Assembly: GCA_914767715.1 (NCBI GenBank)
Contig: OU612073.1
Span: 1,798,001 to 1,862,000, forward strand
DNA length: 64,000 bases
Direction of reading: 5' to 3'
Source of the DNA: Membranipora membranacea
Taxonomy: Eukaryota > Bryozoa > Gymnolaemata > Cheilostomatida > Membraniporidae
Positions 63,031-64,000 of this stretch are shown one piece after another; within the stretch, counting starts at the first letter, position 1; each line of letters starts with the position of its first letter. The notes under the pieces are model-generated. The model searched no databases. It was not told where the DNA came from and saw only the letters and a program-made list of their open reading frames with translations. The position numbers and the translations under genes are program-made.

Positions 63031-64000
63031 ATTATGGGTAACTTGGGGCTGCTGTTGATTAGCTACTCCACTAACAGTGTTTGTAATTATTAGATATTTA
63101 TGATTATTTTAAGCTTTAATATTTGAATTGTATTGTTCTTTTTCATGAATTGATCTTTTGTTGATTAGCTAACTTACTTTGTTTTGTTACGTTTAAATTC
63201 TCTGTTAGAATGACAAATAATATATGAAATAGAAAACCTTTACCCTTACCTCGAAAATTGTGCATTATTTCAAACTGTGGTTTTACTCAGAACAAATAAA
63301 TAGATCTGATGATTTAACCTTTAGGATCGTCTACCCTGTGTGGGATGGTTGTGGGTTGATTAAATATGGACGAGGTAGGATAAATGGACAAGGTGGTGTG
63401 CTGCTGCACAAAACAATACCGTTATTGTTTGTTTATTCTTGCCAGCTGCACTGTTGGACTTGAGGCAAAAAGGTCTATTTGCATGCAGATAAAGCCCATT
63501 CTCGCTTGTAACTTAGGGGGTATTTTGCATGTAACTTTCAAGTGGCTTGTCTGATCCATACAAGTTTGGTATTGAATGAAAATCTGAAAAAAGCTTTGAA
63601 GATAAGTAGTTGAATTTTTTTGAAAGAATAAAAGGAATAATTGGAAACACTTGTTGACTCAGAAAAAACTCATTATATTAAAATAGAAAAAATACAGATA
63701 GACGATCTTTGCCCGTGACGATAAGTTACTAAATCACAGTATTGAATAGGGGCAAGGTAACAATTTTGCCAAATGATCTCAACTTGCAGGCACCCATAGA
63801 TATAGTTAGTCAGAAGATTACAACGGGCTTAAAACCAAGAAGGCATCCAATGCAAGTGAAAACTGTGATAGAAAGAGCAGTAAAGTTGAATAACTAAATA
63901 TGTTGGCTATGACATTTTATTTCAAACAACCTGATACAAATGAAAAGATGAATATAATATGATAAGAATACCAGAAGTGGTAGAACTCAAAATCTAGCAC
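63031..64000. other. Terminal stretch, no gene recognised
   Basis: AT-rich, with the plus-strand frame 63260-63463 unsupported by splice context or homology. Confidence 0.4.

Overview
This is an AT-rich nuclear window from an invertebrate animal. The evidence is spliceosomal GT-AG introns in every gene, an eukaryotic initiator tRNA-Met, conserved metazoan genes with ancestral-looking introns, and many DNA-transposon and non-LTR fragments. A bilaterian is likely because it has a peripherin/RDS-type tetraspanin and ALKBH3, but I cannot place the phylum. All gene models were built by hand from open frames, splice signals and phase continuity.

Layout: 0.15-1.6 kb (+) GNAT acetyltransferase; 3.2-6.6 kb (+) ALKBH3 (DNA/RNA alkylation repair); 6.8-10.3 kb (-) LIPT1 (mitochondrial lipoyl transfer), tail-to-tail with ALKBH3; 11.4-21.9 kb (+) SPTLC2/3, large subunit of serine palmitoyltransferase, head-to-head with LIPT1, with an initiator tRNA-Met nested antisense in one intron; 23.6-24.8 kb (-) a small single-pass membrane protein whose exons are too short to stand out as ORFs; 26.1-33.9 kb (+) a RING protein with coiled coils and four HERC2/KEG-like repeats; 34.3-47.7 kb (-) a peripherin-like tetraspanin whose frame continues through about 16 exons into a cytoplasmic tail of roughly 2,500 residues, ending in a 3.3-kb exon with eleven clear copies of a histidine-rich PL(K/R)HxHRxSIHG motif; 49.3-53.5 kb (+) a decayed paralogue of the RING-gene C-terminal half; 53.6-57.1 kb non-LTR remnants; 57.8-59.4 kb (+) an unidentified gene with apparent frameshifts and a duplicated terminal exon; 59.4-64 kb mostly decayed repeats.

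The first four genes are housekeeping metabolism or repair genes and do not look functionally linked beyond proximity. The most unusual object is the giant tetraspanin: a photoreceptor-disc type membrane module joined to a very long disordered tail with YDxV/DYE tyrosine motifs, PPPLP segments and the SIHG repeat array, apparently with an alternative short 3' end. The RING gene and the giant tetraspanin converge, and their predicted 3' UTRs overlap near 34.2-34.3 kb.

Mobile DNA is well resolved in places: two copies of a TTAA-flanked MITE, a hAT-type element with a perfect 8-bp target duplication, a second MITE with CTGGGGGGTCTT termini, a tRNA-derived SINE, and a repeat family with a transposase-like fragment.
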